Origin: Streptomyces cyaneogriseus subsp. noncyanogenus
GTDB taxonomy: Bacteria; Actinomycetota; Actinomycetes; Streptomycetales; Streptomycetaceae
Direction: 5' to 3'
DNA length: 64,000 nt
NCBI RefSeq assembly: GCF_000931445.1
Contig: NZ_CP010849.1
Span: forward strand, 3,100,001-3,164,000
Every line of letters begins with the position of its first letter. Within the stretch, counting starts at the first letter, position 1. A program made the position numbers and the translations under genes. Below, piece after piece: positions 1-8,095 of this stretch. The notes below the pieces were generated by a model. That model was not told where the DNA came from. It saw only the letters and a list, made by a program, of their open reading frames with translations, and did no database searches.

Positions 1-283
1 CGATCAGCGCGGCCGTCTTCCAGAACAGCGGCAGACCCTCACCGCGCGCCCGCTCCCCCGGCACCGCCGAGGGGAGCCCGGACGCCCGGGCCGCCATGGC
101 GAACCGGACCAGCGTCAGCAGCGACGGCCCCGACAGGACGGCCCCGCCCGCCGTGCTCCCCGTGCTCGCCCGGTCGTCCGCGCTCCCGGTGCTTCCCGTG
201 CCGGCCCTGCTCCCCATGCTTCCCGTGCTCGCCGTCCTGGCCACCCCGGCCCTCGCGGCCGTCCCGGTCGGTCCTTCGTACAT
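1..283 (-). CDS. Hypothetical protein, N-terminal part only (cut by window edge)
   Basis: An open frame on the minus strand runs off the left edge. The ATG at 283 has a purine-rich GGGGGAG about 5 bases upstream, which supports this start. The visible 94 residues begin with a Gly/Ser/Thr-rich stretch of about 50 residues that is probably disordered. A more ordered part follows (LLTLVRFAMAARASGLPS, then LPLFWKTAALI). I do not recognise the family. It lies about 240 bases downstream of the molybdenum-hydroxylase-like operon on the same strand, so co-transcription is possible but not shown. The 284-524 gap holds no convincing gene. Confidence 0.5.
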   Translation of the reverse strand, partial: MYEGPTGTAARAGVARTASTGSMGSRAGTGSTGSADDRASTGSTAGGAVLSGPSLLTLVRFAMAARASGLPSAVPGERARGEGLPLFWKTAALI

Positions 284-524
284 CGTGCTCCCCCGTACCC
301 GCGTGCGTGCGCCGGCCCCGGGCACGGCGCGTCACCCGCCCGGTGCACCCGGTTCCCCCAGCACTCGGAAGACTACGCGCCGCCACTGACAACGCGGCCC
401 CGGCCGGGCGGCGCGCCGCTGAACCCGGGGAACGTGCCGCTGAACAACGCCCCCTGCCCGTCGAGACGCGCGATCCGCCCGGCCCGTTCCCGCCCGGACG
501 CCACGGCGCCACGGCGGCACGGCG

Positions 525-2825
525 TCACCGGCCGGTCACCACCGCCGCCTGCGGGCGGATCGGCAGCCGGTTGACCGGGCGGCCCGTGGCGGCCCGGACG
601 GCGGAGGCGACGGCGGCCGGGGAGGTCACCACCGGCACCGCGCTGACCGCCTTGGCCCCGAACGGGGCCACCACGTCCCGTTCCTCGACCAGTTTGACGA
701 TCCGGATGTCGGGCGCGTCCAGGGCCGTCGGCAGGGTGTAGCCGGTCAGGTCGGGATGGCGGACCAGGCCGCGCGGCGTACGCAGGTTCTCGGTGAGCGC
801 GATGCCCACGCCCTGGGTGACCCCGGCCTCGATACGGGCGGCCAGTTGCGCCGGGTTCAGCACCCGCCCCACGTCCTGGGCGACCGCCAGCTCCACCACC
901 CGCACCGAGCCGATCTCGATGTCGACGTCCACCACCGCGCGCACGGCGCAGAAGGAGATGCCCACGAAGGCGTCGCCCTGGCCCGACTCGTCGAGCGGCT
1001 CGGTCGGATGCGGCCGGCACTGGGCCGTGGCCCACAGCTCCTTGCCCTCCAGCGCCTCGGCGACGGTGGTCGACAGGACACCGTCGTACGAGGTGATCTT
1101 GCCGTCCGTGATCTGGAGGAGCTCGGTGGACATGCCGAACTTGTGGGCCAGGGGCTGGAGCAACTGGGTGCGGACCATCTTGGCCGCGCGTTCCACGGCA
1201 CCGCCCGAGACCCAGGTGTGGCGGCCCCGGCAGCCCGCGCCGGCCGGCGGCTGGTCGGTGTCGACCGGCGCGACGTGCACCTCGTCGACGCCGAGCGTCT
1301 CCTGCACGATCTGCCGGGCCAGGGTGGTGAAGCCCTGGCCGGTCTCGACGGCGGAGCACAGCACCGTCGCCACGCCGTCCTGCACCTTCACCGTGGCCGT
1401 GGAGACCTCGTCCGCGCCCTCCGCGCCGAGCATGTGCACCATGCCCAGGCCGTAGCCCACGCCCCGGCGCACGGCACCCGGTTCGCCCGCGCCCTCGGGA
1501 CCGCCGGGCAGCAGCCACTCCTCCTCGGGGGTGTCCTTGGGCAGCGGCGGGAGCGGGAAGTCGCGCACGGCCTGGAGCAGTTCGGCGACCGGCGCCGGGC
1601 AGGTCACCGACTGGCCGGTCGGCAGCACGTCGCCGGTGGCCATGGCGTTGCGCAGGCGCAGCTCCGCCGGGTCCAGGCCGAGCCGCTTGGCCAGCTTGTC
1701 CATCTGCGCCTCGTAGGCGGCGCACACCTGCATGGCGCCCTCGCCGCGCACATGGCCGGAGGGCGGGTTGTTGGTGCGCACGGCCCAGCCCTCGATGAAC
1801 GCGTTCGGCACGACGTACGGGCCGCAGGCGAACGCCACGGCGGCGGCCAGCGCGTCGGAGGAGGTGTCGGCGTAGGCGCCCGCGTCCAGCAGGATCTGCG
1901 CCTCGACCTTGACCAGCCTGCCCTCGGCGTCGGCGTGGTGCCGGTACCGCAGCAGGGTCGGGTGGCGGTGGACGTGGCCGAGGAAGGACTCCTCGCGCGT
2001 GGCGGTCAGCTTCACCGGGCAGCCGGTCTTCAGCGCCAGCAGGCCGAGCGGGAGCTGGAAGCCCTGGTCCTCGCGGTCGGCGGTGGCGCCGGGCACGCCG
2101 GTGACGACGACTTTCACCTGTTCGGGGGACAGGCCGTAGCAGGCCGCGGCGGTGTCGCGGTCGGTGTGCGGGTCCGTGGAGGCGACGTACAGCTCCACAC
2201 CGCCGTCCGGACGCGGGACCGCGAGACCCGCCTCGGCCCCGATGGGCGCCGGGTCCTGGCGGCCGATGCGGTACAGCCCCTCCACGATGACCTCGCCGAC
2301 CGCCTCCGGGTCGCCGTGCCGCAGCGGGATGTGCCGGATCAGGTTGCCGTCGGGGTGCAGCGGCTGCGCCTCGAACGCCTGTTCAGGGTCGGTGACCGGG
2401 TCGAGCGCCTCGTACTCGACGATGACGGCCGCGGCGGCCATCCGCGCGGTGTCCGGGTGGTCGGCGGCGACGGCCGCGATCGGCTCGCCGTGGTGGCGTA
2501 CGACCTCGGAGGCGAACACCGGCCGGTCCGCCCGGCCGCGGCCGTGCAGAGCGCGGCCGGGCACGTCCTCGTGCGTGACGACGGCCCGTACGCCGGGCAT
2601 CTCGCGCGCGTGGGAGGTGTCGATGGACACGATGCGCGCGTGCGCGTGCGGGGAGCGCAGCACGGCCGCCCACAGCAGGCCCTCGGCCCACAGGTCGGAG
2701 GCGTAGGGGAAGGTGCCCTCCGTCTTGGCGCGGGCGTCGGCGGGCGGCAGGGAGGCGCCGAGGCCGTGCGGGATCGGATCGGGGGCGGCCTCCGCGGCCT
2801 GCGCGGTGGCGGCTTCGTCGGTCAC
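525..2825 (-). CDS. Xanthine dehydrogenase-family molybdopterin-binding subunit with atypical active-site motifs
   Basis: This is a 766-residue member of the CoxL/XdhB large-subunit family, which normally binds molybdopterin cofactor and hydroxylates the substrate. The GTG start at 2825 overlaps the stop of the iron-sulfur gene (GTGA), indicating translational coupling. An N-terminal a/b-hammerhead-like domain (about 30-145) is followed by the cofactor-binding domains. GQG at 496-498 is kept. Three motifs differ from the usual pattern. The GGGFGGKED loop reads VPGATADRED (244-253), the RGxGxPQ-type motif reads RGEGAMQ (360-366), and the C-terminal GAKGVGE, which carries the catalytic Glu, reads GAKAVSA (724-730). 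The family assignment is secure; catalytic activity is doubtful or altered. It is the last gene of a FAD, [2Fe-2S], Mo-type operon. Confidence 0.9.
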   Translation of the reverse strand: MTDEAATAQAAEAAPDPIPHGLGASLPPADARAKTEGTFPYASDLWAEGLLWAAVLRSPHAHARIVSIDTSHAREMPGVRAVVTHEDVPGRALHGRGRADRPVFASEVVRHHGEPIAAVAADHPDTARMAAAAVIVEYEALDPVTDPEQAFEAQPLHPDGNLIRHIPLRHGDPEAVGEVIVEGLYRIGRQDPAPIGAEAGLAVPRPDGGVELYVASTDPHTDRDTAAACYGLSPEQVKVVVTGVPGATADREDQGFQLPLGLLALKTGCPVKLTATREESFLGHVHRHPTLLRYRHHADAEGRLVKVEAQILLDAGAYADTSSDALAAAVAFACGPYVVPNAFIEGWAVRTNNPPSGHVRGEGAMQVCAAYEAQMDKLAKRLGLDPAELRLRNAMATGDVLPTGQSVTCPAPVAELLQAVRDFPLPPLPKDTPEEEWLLPGGPEGAGEPGAVRRGVGYGLGMVHMLGAEGADEVSTATVKVQDGVATVLCSAVETGQGFTTLARQIVQETLGVDEVHVAPVDTDQPPAGAGCRGRHTWVSGGAVERAAKMVRTQLLQPLAHKFGMSTELLQITDGKITSYDGVLSTTVAEALEGKELWATAQCRPHPTEPLDESGQGDAFVGISFCAVRAVVDVDIEIGSVRVVELAVAQDVGRVLNPAQLAARIEAGVTQGVGIALTENLRTPRGLVRHPDLTGYTLPTALDAPDIRIVKLVEERDVVAPFGAKAVSAVPVVTSPAAVASAVRAATGRPVNRLPIRPQAAVVTGR

Positions 2826-5221
2826 GCGTGGCCTCCGTCCTGGCCGTAGGGCTGATCGTGCGGTCCCGGAGCCTCCGGGGGGTCGAACGGCGACGGCTCG
2901 GCCCCGCCGGCCTCGGGGCCCGCCTGGTGCGGGACGCGCGTCCGGCCGCCGTCCGCCTCGGACGCGTCGGCGGCGCTGTGCGCGCCGCGCTCGGCGACGA
3001 CCTCCTCGACGGCCCGCAGGACGCCGCGGTAGCCGGAGCAGCGGCACAGGTTGCCGCACAGCGCCTGCCGGGCCTCCAGCTCGGTCGGCGCCGGGTTGCC
3101 CTCCAGCAGGTCGTGCACGGTCATGGCCATGCCGGGCACGCAGAACCCGCACTGCACCGCCCCGCACCGCGCGAGCGCCCGTTGCACGTCCGAGGGCTGC
3201 CCGTCGGCGGCCAGGCCCTCGACCGTACGGACCTCGCTGCCCGCCGCGGTCGCGGCCGGGACCAGGCAGGAGGCGACCAGCCGCCCGTCGACCTGCACGT
3301 TGCAGGCGCCGCACTCGCCCTGGGAGCAGCCGTCCTTGGCGCCCGCGAGCCCGAGCCGCTCCCGCAGCACGTAGAGCAGCGACTCGCCGATCCACGCGTC
3401 GGTGACGGGGCGGTCGGTGCCGTTGACGCGGAGGACGTACGAGGCGAGGGGGTGCTCGTCGTGCGCCGCGGGCGCCGCCGCCGGCTCCTCCTCGGGCTCG
3501 GCGGGGGCGCCGGCCGGGGGCTCGTCCCCGGGGGCCGGTGCGGTGCCGGCGGACGGGTCCGCCGGATCCGTCCCGGCGGCCGGGTCCGGACCGTCCGCCG
3601 GGTCGGCCGGGGCGCCGGGCCCGGTGGCCGCCTCGGGGGTCTCCGAAGTCCCGGAGGTCTCGGAGGTCTCGGGAGCCTCCGGCGCCTCCTCGGCCTCGGG
3701 AGCCGCCTGCGCGTCGTGGGCCGCCGCGGGGGCGGCGAACGGCTCGGCGGGTCCCTCGGGCGCCGGTACGGCGTCGTGCTCGCCGGGCGCGTGCTGGGCG
3801 TCGTACGCGTGCTGTCCGTCGTGCGCGTGCTGTGCTTCCTGGCCGTCCCGCGCGTCCAGGGGCTCCCCGGCTCCGGAGTCCTCCGGCATGTCCGGGGCAT
3901 CCGTGGCCTCCGGGACGTCCTCCACGGCGTCCTGGGCCTCCGCGGCCTCGGGCGCGTCCTGGGCCGGCGAGGGCGCCTCGGGCCCGTCCTGGGCCTCCGA
4001 GGGCGTCTCGGGCGAGCCGTCCGGCTGCTCGGCGCCCTGCCACCCCTCCGGGGCCTCGGGCGCGGCGGCGGGCGGGGACGTCTCCTCGGCCGGCTCCACG
4101 GAGTCCTGCGCGGGGAGTTGGCCTTCGGGCGTCCCCGGCGCCTCGGACTCCTGCCCAGGCTCCTGTGGTACCCCCGGCCCCTCCGGCTCCGGCTCCGGCT
4201 GTTCCACGGCTTCCCCGGCGTCCTCCGCGTACGGAGCGAACCCGTGCTCCGGGGCGACGGGGGCGTCGTCCTGCCGCCCGCCGTGGCCGGCGAAGGGGTC
4301 CGCCGCCGGGTCCACGTCCCCGTGCGCCTGCGGTCCCGCCGCGGGGGGCGCCCACGGCGCGGACGCGCCGCCGGGGAGCGTGGCCGGCGGGGTGCCGCCC
4401 CACTGCTCCACCAGGGACGACGTGGTGAACTCGCCGGACTCGTCCGGAAGGTCGCCCCCGGCCACGGGGATCGACCACTGCCCGGTCACGTCATGGCCGG
4501 GGGCGGGCGCGGGGGCCGCCGCGGCCGTGTCCTCCTGGGCGGCGGCCTCCGTGTAGTCCCACTGCCCCGTGGCGCCCGGGTGGTAGGTGAACCGGTCGTC
4601 CGCCACGTACTGCGGTCCGGCGTGCGGGTCGTACTGCGCGCCGTCCTGGCGCCCGGCCACCCCGTACGGGTCGTGCTGCCGGTACCCGGCGGGGGCACCG
4701 TAGGGGTATCCGGCGTCCTCGCCCTGCCGGTATCCGGCCTCCGGGTCCTGCTCGTACCCGCCGTCGAAGCCCTGCGGGTACCCGGCGTCCCGGCCGTGCT
4801 GCCCGTACCCGGCGTCCTGGCCCTGGTGAGGGTAGCCGCCGTCGCCGCCCTGCGCGTACCCGCCGTCCTGGGGGTAGCCGGCGTCCTGGCCGTGCTGTCC
4901 GTACCCGGTGTCCTGGTGCGGGTAGCCGCCCTCCGGCGCGTCCGGCGCGTGCCACTGCGCCCCGCCGTCCGGGGCCCCCCAGGGGCCGGGGGCCGCCGGG
5001 TCGGTGGCCGCGGGGGTGGTCGGCGCGACCGTTATCCGGGGCGGCACATAGCCGTGGCCCGGCGCGGCGAGCGGGCTGTCGGCGGAGGCCAGGAGCGCGT
5101 CGATGCCGCCCTCGGGGAGTTTGACGAAGGCGGTGGCGCCGTCGTCGTAGTCGCCCTGGGGCAGCGGGTCCCAGCGTCCGCCGCCCTGGCCCATGCCCTC
5201 CGCGTGCTGGTCGTCGGTCAC
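2822..5221 (-). CDS. [2Fe-2S] subunit of a molybdenum-hydroxylase-like complex with a giant low-complexity N-terminus
   Basis: The C-terminal part (about 592-745 of 799) is a complete two-cluster [2Fe-2S] protein of the CoxS/XdhA type. Cluster one uses C632, C637, C640 and C652. Cluster two follows CX2CX31CXC with C691, C694, C726 and C728. It should pass electrons between the Mo and FAD subunits. Family members are usually about 160-200 residues. Here about 590 residues precede the domain: first Gly/Tyr/Gln/Asp-rich repeats (GYPQ, DAGYGQHG-like, about 90-230), then Pro/Glu/Ala/Gln-rich sequence. The GTG start at 5221 overlaps the FAD-subunit stop (GTGA). No alternative start with a ribosome site close to the Fe-S domain was obvious, so the extension is probably translated. 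Confidence 0.88.
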   Translation of the reverse strand: MTDDQHAEGMGQGGGRWDPLPQGDYDDGATAFVKLPEGGIDALLASADSPLAAPGHGYVPPRITVAPTTPAATDPAAPGPWGAPDGGAQWHAPDAPEGGYPHQDTGYGQHGQDAGYPQDGGYAQGGDGGYPHQGQDAGYGQHGRDAGYPQGFDGGYEQDPEAGYRQGEDAGYPYGAPAGYRQHDPYGVAGRQDGAQYDPHAGPQYVADDRFTYHPGATGQWDYTEAAAQEDTAAAAPAPAPGHDVTGQWSIPVAGGDLPDESGEFTTSSLVEQWGGTPPATLPGGASAPWAPPAAGPQAHGDVDPAADPFAGHGGRQDDAPVAPEHGFAPYAEDAGEAVEQPEPEPEGPGVPQEPGQESEAPGTPEGQLPAQDSVEPAEETSPPAAAPEAPEGWQGAEQPDGSPETPSEAQDGPEAPSPAQDAPEAAEAQDAVEDVPEATDAPDMPEDSGAGEPLDARDGQEAQHAHDGQHAYDAQHAPGEHDAVPAPEGPAEPFAAPAAAHDAQAAPEAEEAPEAPETSETSGTSETPEAATGPGAPADPADGPDPAAGTDPADPSAGTAPAPGDEPPAGAPAEPEEEPAAAPAAHDEHPLASYVLRVNGTDRPVTDAWIGESLLYVLRERLGLAGAKDGCSQGECGACNVQVDGRLVASCLVPAATAAGSEVRTVEGLAADGQPSDVQRALARCGAVQCGFCVPGMAMTVHDLLEGNPAPTELEARQALCGNLCRCSGYRGVLRAVEEVVAERGAHSAADASEADGGRTRVPHQAGPEAGGAEPSPFDPPEAPGPHDQPYGQDGGHA

Positions 5222-6111
5222 GACAGCGCCCTCCCCAGTGCTCGTCGGGCCAGCGCGGCGACGGTGCGCCGCAGGTGCAGTACCGCGGGCGGAAGCTGCG
5301 GTACGGAGCCGTCCTCCGCCGGTGCCGGGTCGGGGATGCAGGCGGCGGCCACGTACTCCCCGAAGGCGTGCAGGGCGTCCGGCACGATCGCGCGGTGGTT
5401 GTCCCAGTCGATGAGCCGGGCGACCCAGTGCTCGGCGTCCAGGGGGCGCAGCGGCATGGGGGCTATGGCGCCGACGGCGCACCGCACCCCGCGCCGCGCG
5501 GGGTCGAGGACCAGCGCCACCGAGGCCACGGCGCGTCCCGGGCCGGTGCGGCCGGTGGCCTTGAGGAAGACCTGGGGGGCGTGCAGGAGCGGCACGCGCA
5601 CGTAGCCGATGAGTTCGCCCGCGCGGAGCATCTCCACCCCGGCCAGCAGGTGCGACACCGGGATCTCCCGGCGGGCTCCGTCCGGGCCCGCGATGATCAG
5701 CGTCGCCTCCAGGGCGGCCAGGACGGGCAGTGCGTCGCCCGTCGGGGCGGCCGAGGCGATGTTGCCGCCCAGGGTCCCGGCGTTGCGGATGTGCGGCGGG
5801 CCGGCGGCCCGCGCGGCGGCGGCGAGCGCCGGGATGAGGGCGGCGAAGTCGGGGCGGCCCATCCGCGCGTGGGTGAGACCGGCGCCGAGCAGCGCGTGGC
5901 CGTCCTGGTACTGCCAGCCGCGGATCTCGCTGATGCGGCCGAGGCCGACCAGCGCGGTGGGCCTGAGCTGACCGGAGTTGACGGCGGTCATGAGGTCGGT
6001 GCCACCCGCGACGGGCACGGCGGCGGGCATGGCGGTCAGTGCCGCCACCGCCTCGTCCAGCGTCGTGGGCAGCGTGACGGCCTGCGCCGCCTGCGGTGCG
6101 TGCGTGGTCAA
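5218..6111 (-). CDS. FAD-binding subunit of a molybdenum-hydroxylase-like complex
   Basis: This 297-residue protein belongs to the CoxM/XdhC-type FAD-binding PCMH family. The first FAD loop is VAGGTDLMTAV (about 34-44) and the second is IRNAGTLGGNIASAAPTGD, both typical of the family. It would accept electrons from the [2Fe-2S] subunit and pass them to NAD or another acceptor. The TTG start at 6111 is chosen because GAAGGGG lies about 10 bases upstream and the protein then begins just before the conserved fold. It is the first gene of the operon and its stop overlaps the next start. The upstream gap carries a perfect tandem repeat that may be an operator. Confidence 0.88.
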   Translation of the reverse strand: MTTHAPQAAQAVTLPTTLDEAVAALTAMPAAVPVAGGTDLMTAVNSGQLRPTALVGLGRISEIRGWQYQDGHALLGAGLTHARMGRPDFAALIPALAAAARAAGPPHIRNAGTLGGNIASAAPTGDALPVLAALEATLIIAGPDGARREIPVSHLLAGVEMLRAGELIGYVRVPLLHAPQVFLKATGRTGPGRAVASVALVLDPARRGVRCAVGAIAPMPLRPLDAEHWVARLIDWDNHRAIVPDALHAFGEYVAAACIPDPAPAEDGSVPQLPPAVLHLRRTVAALARRALGRALS

Positions 6112-6131
6112 ACCGGCTGCCCCTTCCCGCT

Positions 6132-6151
6132 GTCCCACCTGGTCCCACCTG
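6132..6151. promoter_or_regulatory. Perfect tandem 10-bp repeat upstream of the Mo-hydroxylase-like operon
   Basis: GTCCCACCTG occurs twice head-to-tail with no spacer, 20-40 bases before the TTG start of the FAD subunit. A 10-base period places both copies on the same face of the helix, as expected for a tandem activator or repressor site. No regulator is identified. The rest of the 6112-6347 gap shows no gene. Confidence 0.4.
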
Positions 6152-6347
6152 TGTTGCCGTACGGTACGTGCCGACAGGGCGGACGTGGCAACTCTGGCAC
6201 ATCTTCGCAGGGCCCGGACGCGGGGGTCCGCTAGGAGGCATTCGCCCGCCTCACCGGGGAGATGGTCCGTTTTCGCACGGCATCGCCCAGGGATCGCCTG
6301 TGCACACCGGTGGGAACTTTTCGACGCGGTCTGAGGGGTTTTTGCCG

Positions 6348-8081
6348 CTACTTGTTCGGTGGCGGGCCGTCGATCGGGCGGCCCAGTACGCCGGGACGCC
6401 GCTGCCAGGGCCGCGGACCCGTGGGTGGCCGGTAGGCGACCCCGAGGGCGTCGAGCCGCCGGTAGTGGTCGGCCATCCGCCGTTCGAAGCCGGCGAAGTC
6501 CCGCCGCGGCGGGGGCGGCAGCACGCTCCACGCCACCTCGGCGAAGGCGGCGAGCCGGGGGAACGCCTGGTAGTCGACGCGTCGCTGGTCCTCCATCACC
6601 TCCGTCCACACGTTGGCCTGGGTGCCGAGGACGTGGCGCGCCTCCCGCTCGGTCAGCGGCGGCGGGACCGGCTCGAACCGGTAGACGTCCTCCAGGGTGC
6701 GCACGTACCCGATCGGCACCGGTTCGTCGGGGTCCGCGGCCTGCCGGTGGTCCAGGTAGACCTGCTGCTCCGGGCAGATGACGACGTCGTGCCCGGCGCG
6801 CGCGGCGGCGACGCCGCCCCCGTAGCCGCGCCACGAGGAGACGGCCGCGCCCCTGGCCAGCCCGCCCTCCAGGATCTCGTCCCAGCCGATCAGCCGGCGT
6901 CCGCGCGCGGCGAGCCAGGCGTCGAAGTGGCCGATGAACCACGCCTGGAGTTCGTTCTCGTCCGCGAGCCCGAGTTCCGCGATCCGGGCCTGTGCGGCGG
7001 GTGAGCGCCGCCACTGGTCCTTGGGGCATTCGTCACCGCCGACGTGGATGAACTCCGACGGGAACAGGTCCAGGACTTCCTCGAAGACGCCTTCGTAGAA
7101 GCGCAGGGTGTTCTCGGTGGGCGCCAGTACGTTGGGGGAGATCCCCCAGGTGTCCCAGACGGCGAGGGCGCCGGTGTCCACGACGTCGGTGTTGCCGAGT
7201 TCCGGATACGCGGCGATGGCGGCCTGCGAGTGCCCGGGTACGTCGATTTCCGGGACGACGGTGATATGCCGCTCGGCGGCGTAGGCGACGATCTCCCGGA
7301 TGTCGTCCTGGGTGTAGTAGCCGCCGTGCGGTTTGTCCTCCCACAGCGGTGAGGCGCGGTGACCGAATTTGGTGCGGGCCCGCCAGGAGCCGACCTCGGT
7401 CAGCTTCGGGTACCGCTCGATCTCGATCCGCCATCCCTGATCATCCGTCAGATGAAAGTGGAAGACGTTCAGTTTGTGCGCGGCCATCAGGTCCAGATAG
7501 CGCAGCACACCGTCCTTGGGCAGGAAGTGACGGGCGACGTCGAGCATGAGGCCGCGCCAGCGGAATCGGGGGCGGTCCTCGATGACCTGGTGTGCGATCG
7601 CGTGGCGGGCGCCGGGCCGCAGGGGCGCTTTCCGGAAGGCGTCCGGGCCGAGGAGCTGGCGCAGGGTCTGGGCCGCCCAGAAGACGCCGGCCGCGCTGCC
7701 GCCGGTGAGGTCCGCGCCGGCTTCGGTGACATCCAGCCGGTACTCCTCGGGGGCGAGGGCGTCGTCGAGGAGCAGCCGCAGCGCGTCGTGGGCGTCCCGC
7801 GGGCCGGGGCGCAGCGGGAGGCCCAGGGCGGGCCCCAGCACGGCGCGCAGCCACCGTTCGGTGGTCCCGGTGCCGGGGGCGGCCCACACGGTGGTGTGCT
7901 CGGTCAGCGGGAACTCCTGCCCACCGGGCCGCTTTTCGACGGCGCGGGGCGCCGGAATCAATCCGTCCGGTGACGTCACTTCACTCCTCGGTCCACTTCC
8001 GGGTTCACTCCCGGATCCACTTCCGGGTTCGTTCCTGGGATCACTCCCGGGTGCGTTCCTCGGTTCACTCCTGGATTCCAT
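6348..8081 (-). CDS. Beta-N-acetylhexosaminidase, GH20, predicted cytoplasmic
   Basis: This 577-residue glycoside hydrolase family 20 enzyme should remove terminal N-acetyl-hexosamine from chito-oligosaccharides. A GH20b-like N-terminal domain (about 40-165) precedes the TIM barrel. The catalytic pair is D350-E351 in HVGGDE, and HFHLTDDQGW (207-217) is typical of the barrel. There is no signal peptide: the first 40 residues are a hydrophilic Ser/Glu/Pro/Gly repeat. The start at 8081 has GAGGGGG about 9 bases upstream. The gene begins 14 bases after the MalG-type permease stop. It is therefore the last gene of a sugar-uptake operon and probably hydrolyses imported oligosaccharides inside the cell. 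Confidence 0.92.
   Translation of the reverse strand: MESRSEPRNAPGSDPRNEPGSGSGSEPGSGPRSEVTSPDGLIPAPRAVEKRPGGQEFPLTEHTTVWAAPGTGTTERWLRAVLGPALGLPLRPGPRDAHDALRLLLDDALAPEEYRLDVTEAGADLTGGSAAGVFWAAQTLRQLLGPDAFRKAPLRPGARHAIAHQVIEDRPRFRWRGLMLDVARHFLPKDGVLRYLDLMAAHKLNVFHFHLTDDQGWRIEIERYPKLTEVGSWRARTKFGHRASPLWEDKPHGGYYTQDDIREIVAYAAERHITVVPEIDVPGHSQAAIAAYPELGNTDVVDTGALAVWDTWGISPNVLAPTENTLRFYEGVFEEVLDLFPSEFIHVGGDECPKDQWRRSPAAQARIAELGLADENELQAWFIGHFDAWLAARGRRLIGWDEILEGGLARGAAVSSWRGYGGGVAAARAGHDVVICPEQQVYLDHRQAADPDEPVPIGYVRTLEDVYRFEPVPPPLTEREARHVLGTQANVWTEVMEDQRRVDYQAFPRLAAFAEVAWSVLPPPPRRDFAGFERRMADHYRRLDALGVAYRPPTGPRPWQRRPGVLGRPIDGPPPNK
7980..8075. repeat. Eight imperfect 12-bp tandem repeats inside the hexosaminidase N-terminus
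   Basis: Eight consecutive 12-base units of the TTCACTCCTCGG / TCCACTTCCGGG type encode a 4-residue periodic Ser/Glu/Pro/Gly/Arg-rich leader at the start of the hexosaminidase. The units differ by one to three bases. The in-frame period means that copy-number change by slippage would not disrupt the enzyme. Confidence 0.75.
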
Positions 8082-8095
8082 GGGCGCAGCCCCCT

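Noticed and set aside
2826..4478. Upstream extension of the molybdopterin subunit to a 1317-residue protein
   Set aside because: The extra part is an out-of-frame shadow of the [2Fe-2S] gene. The GTGA overlap at 2822-2825 gives the natural start.
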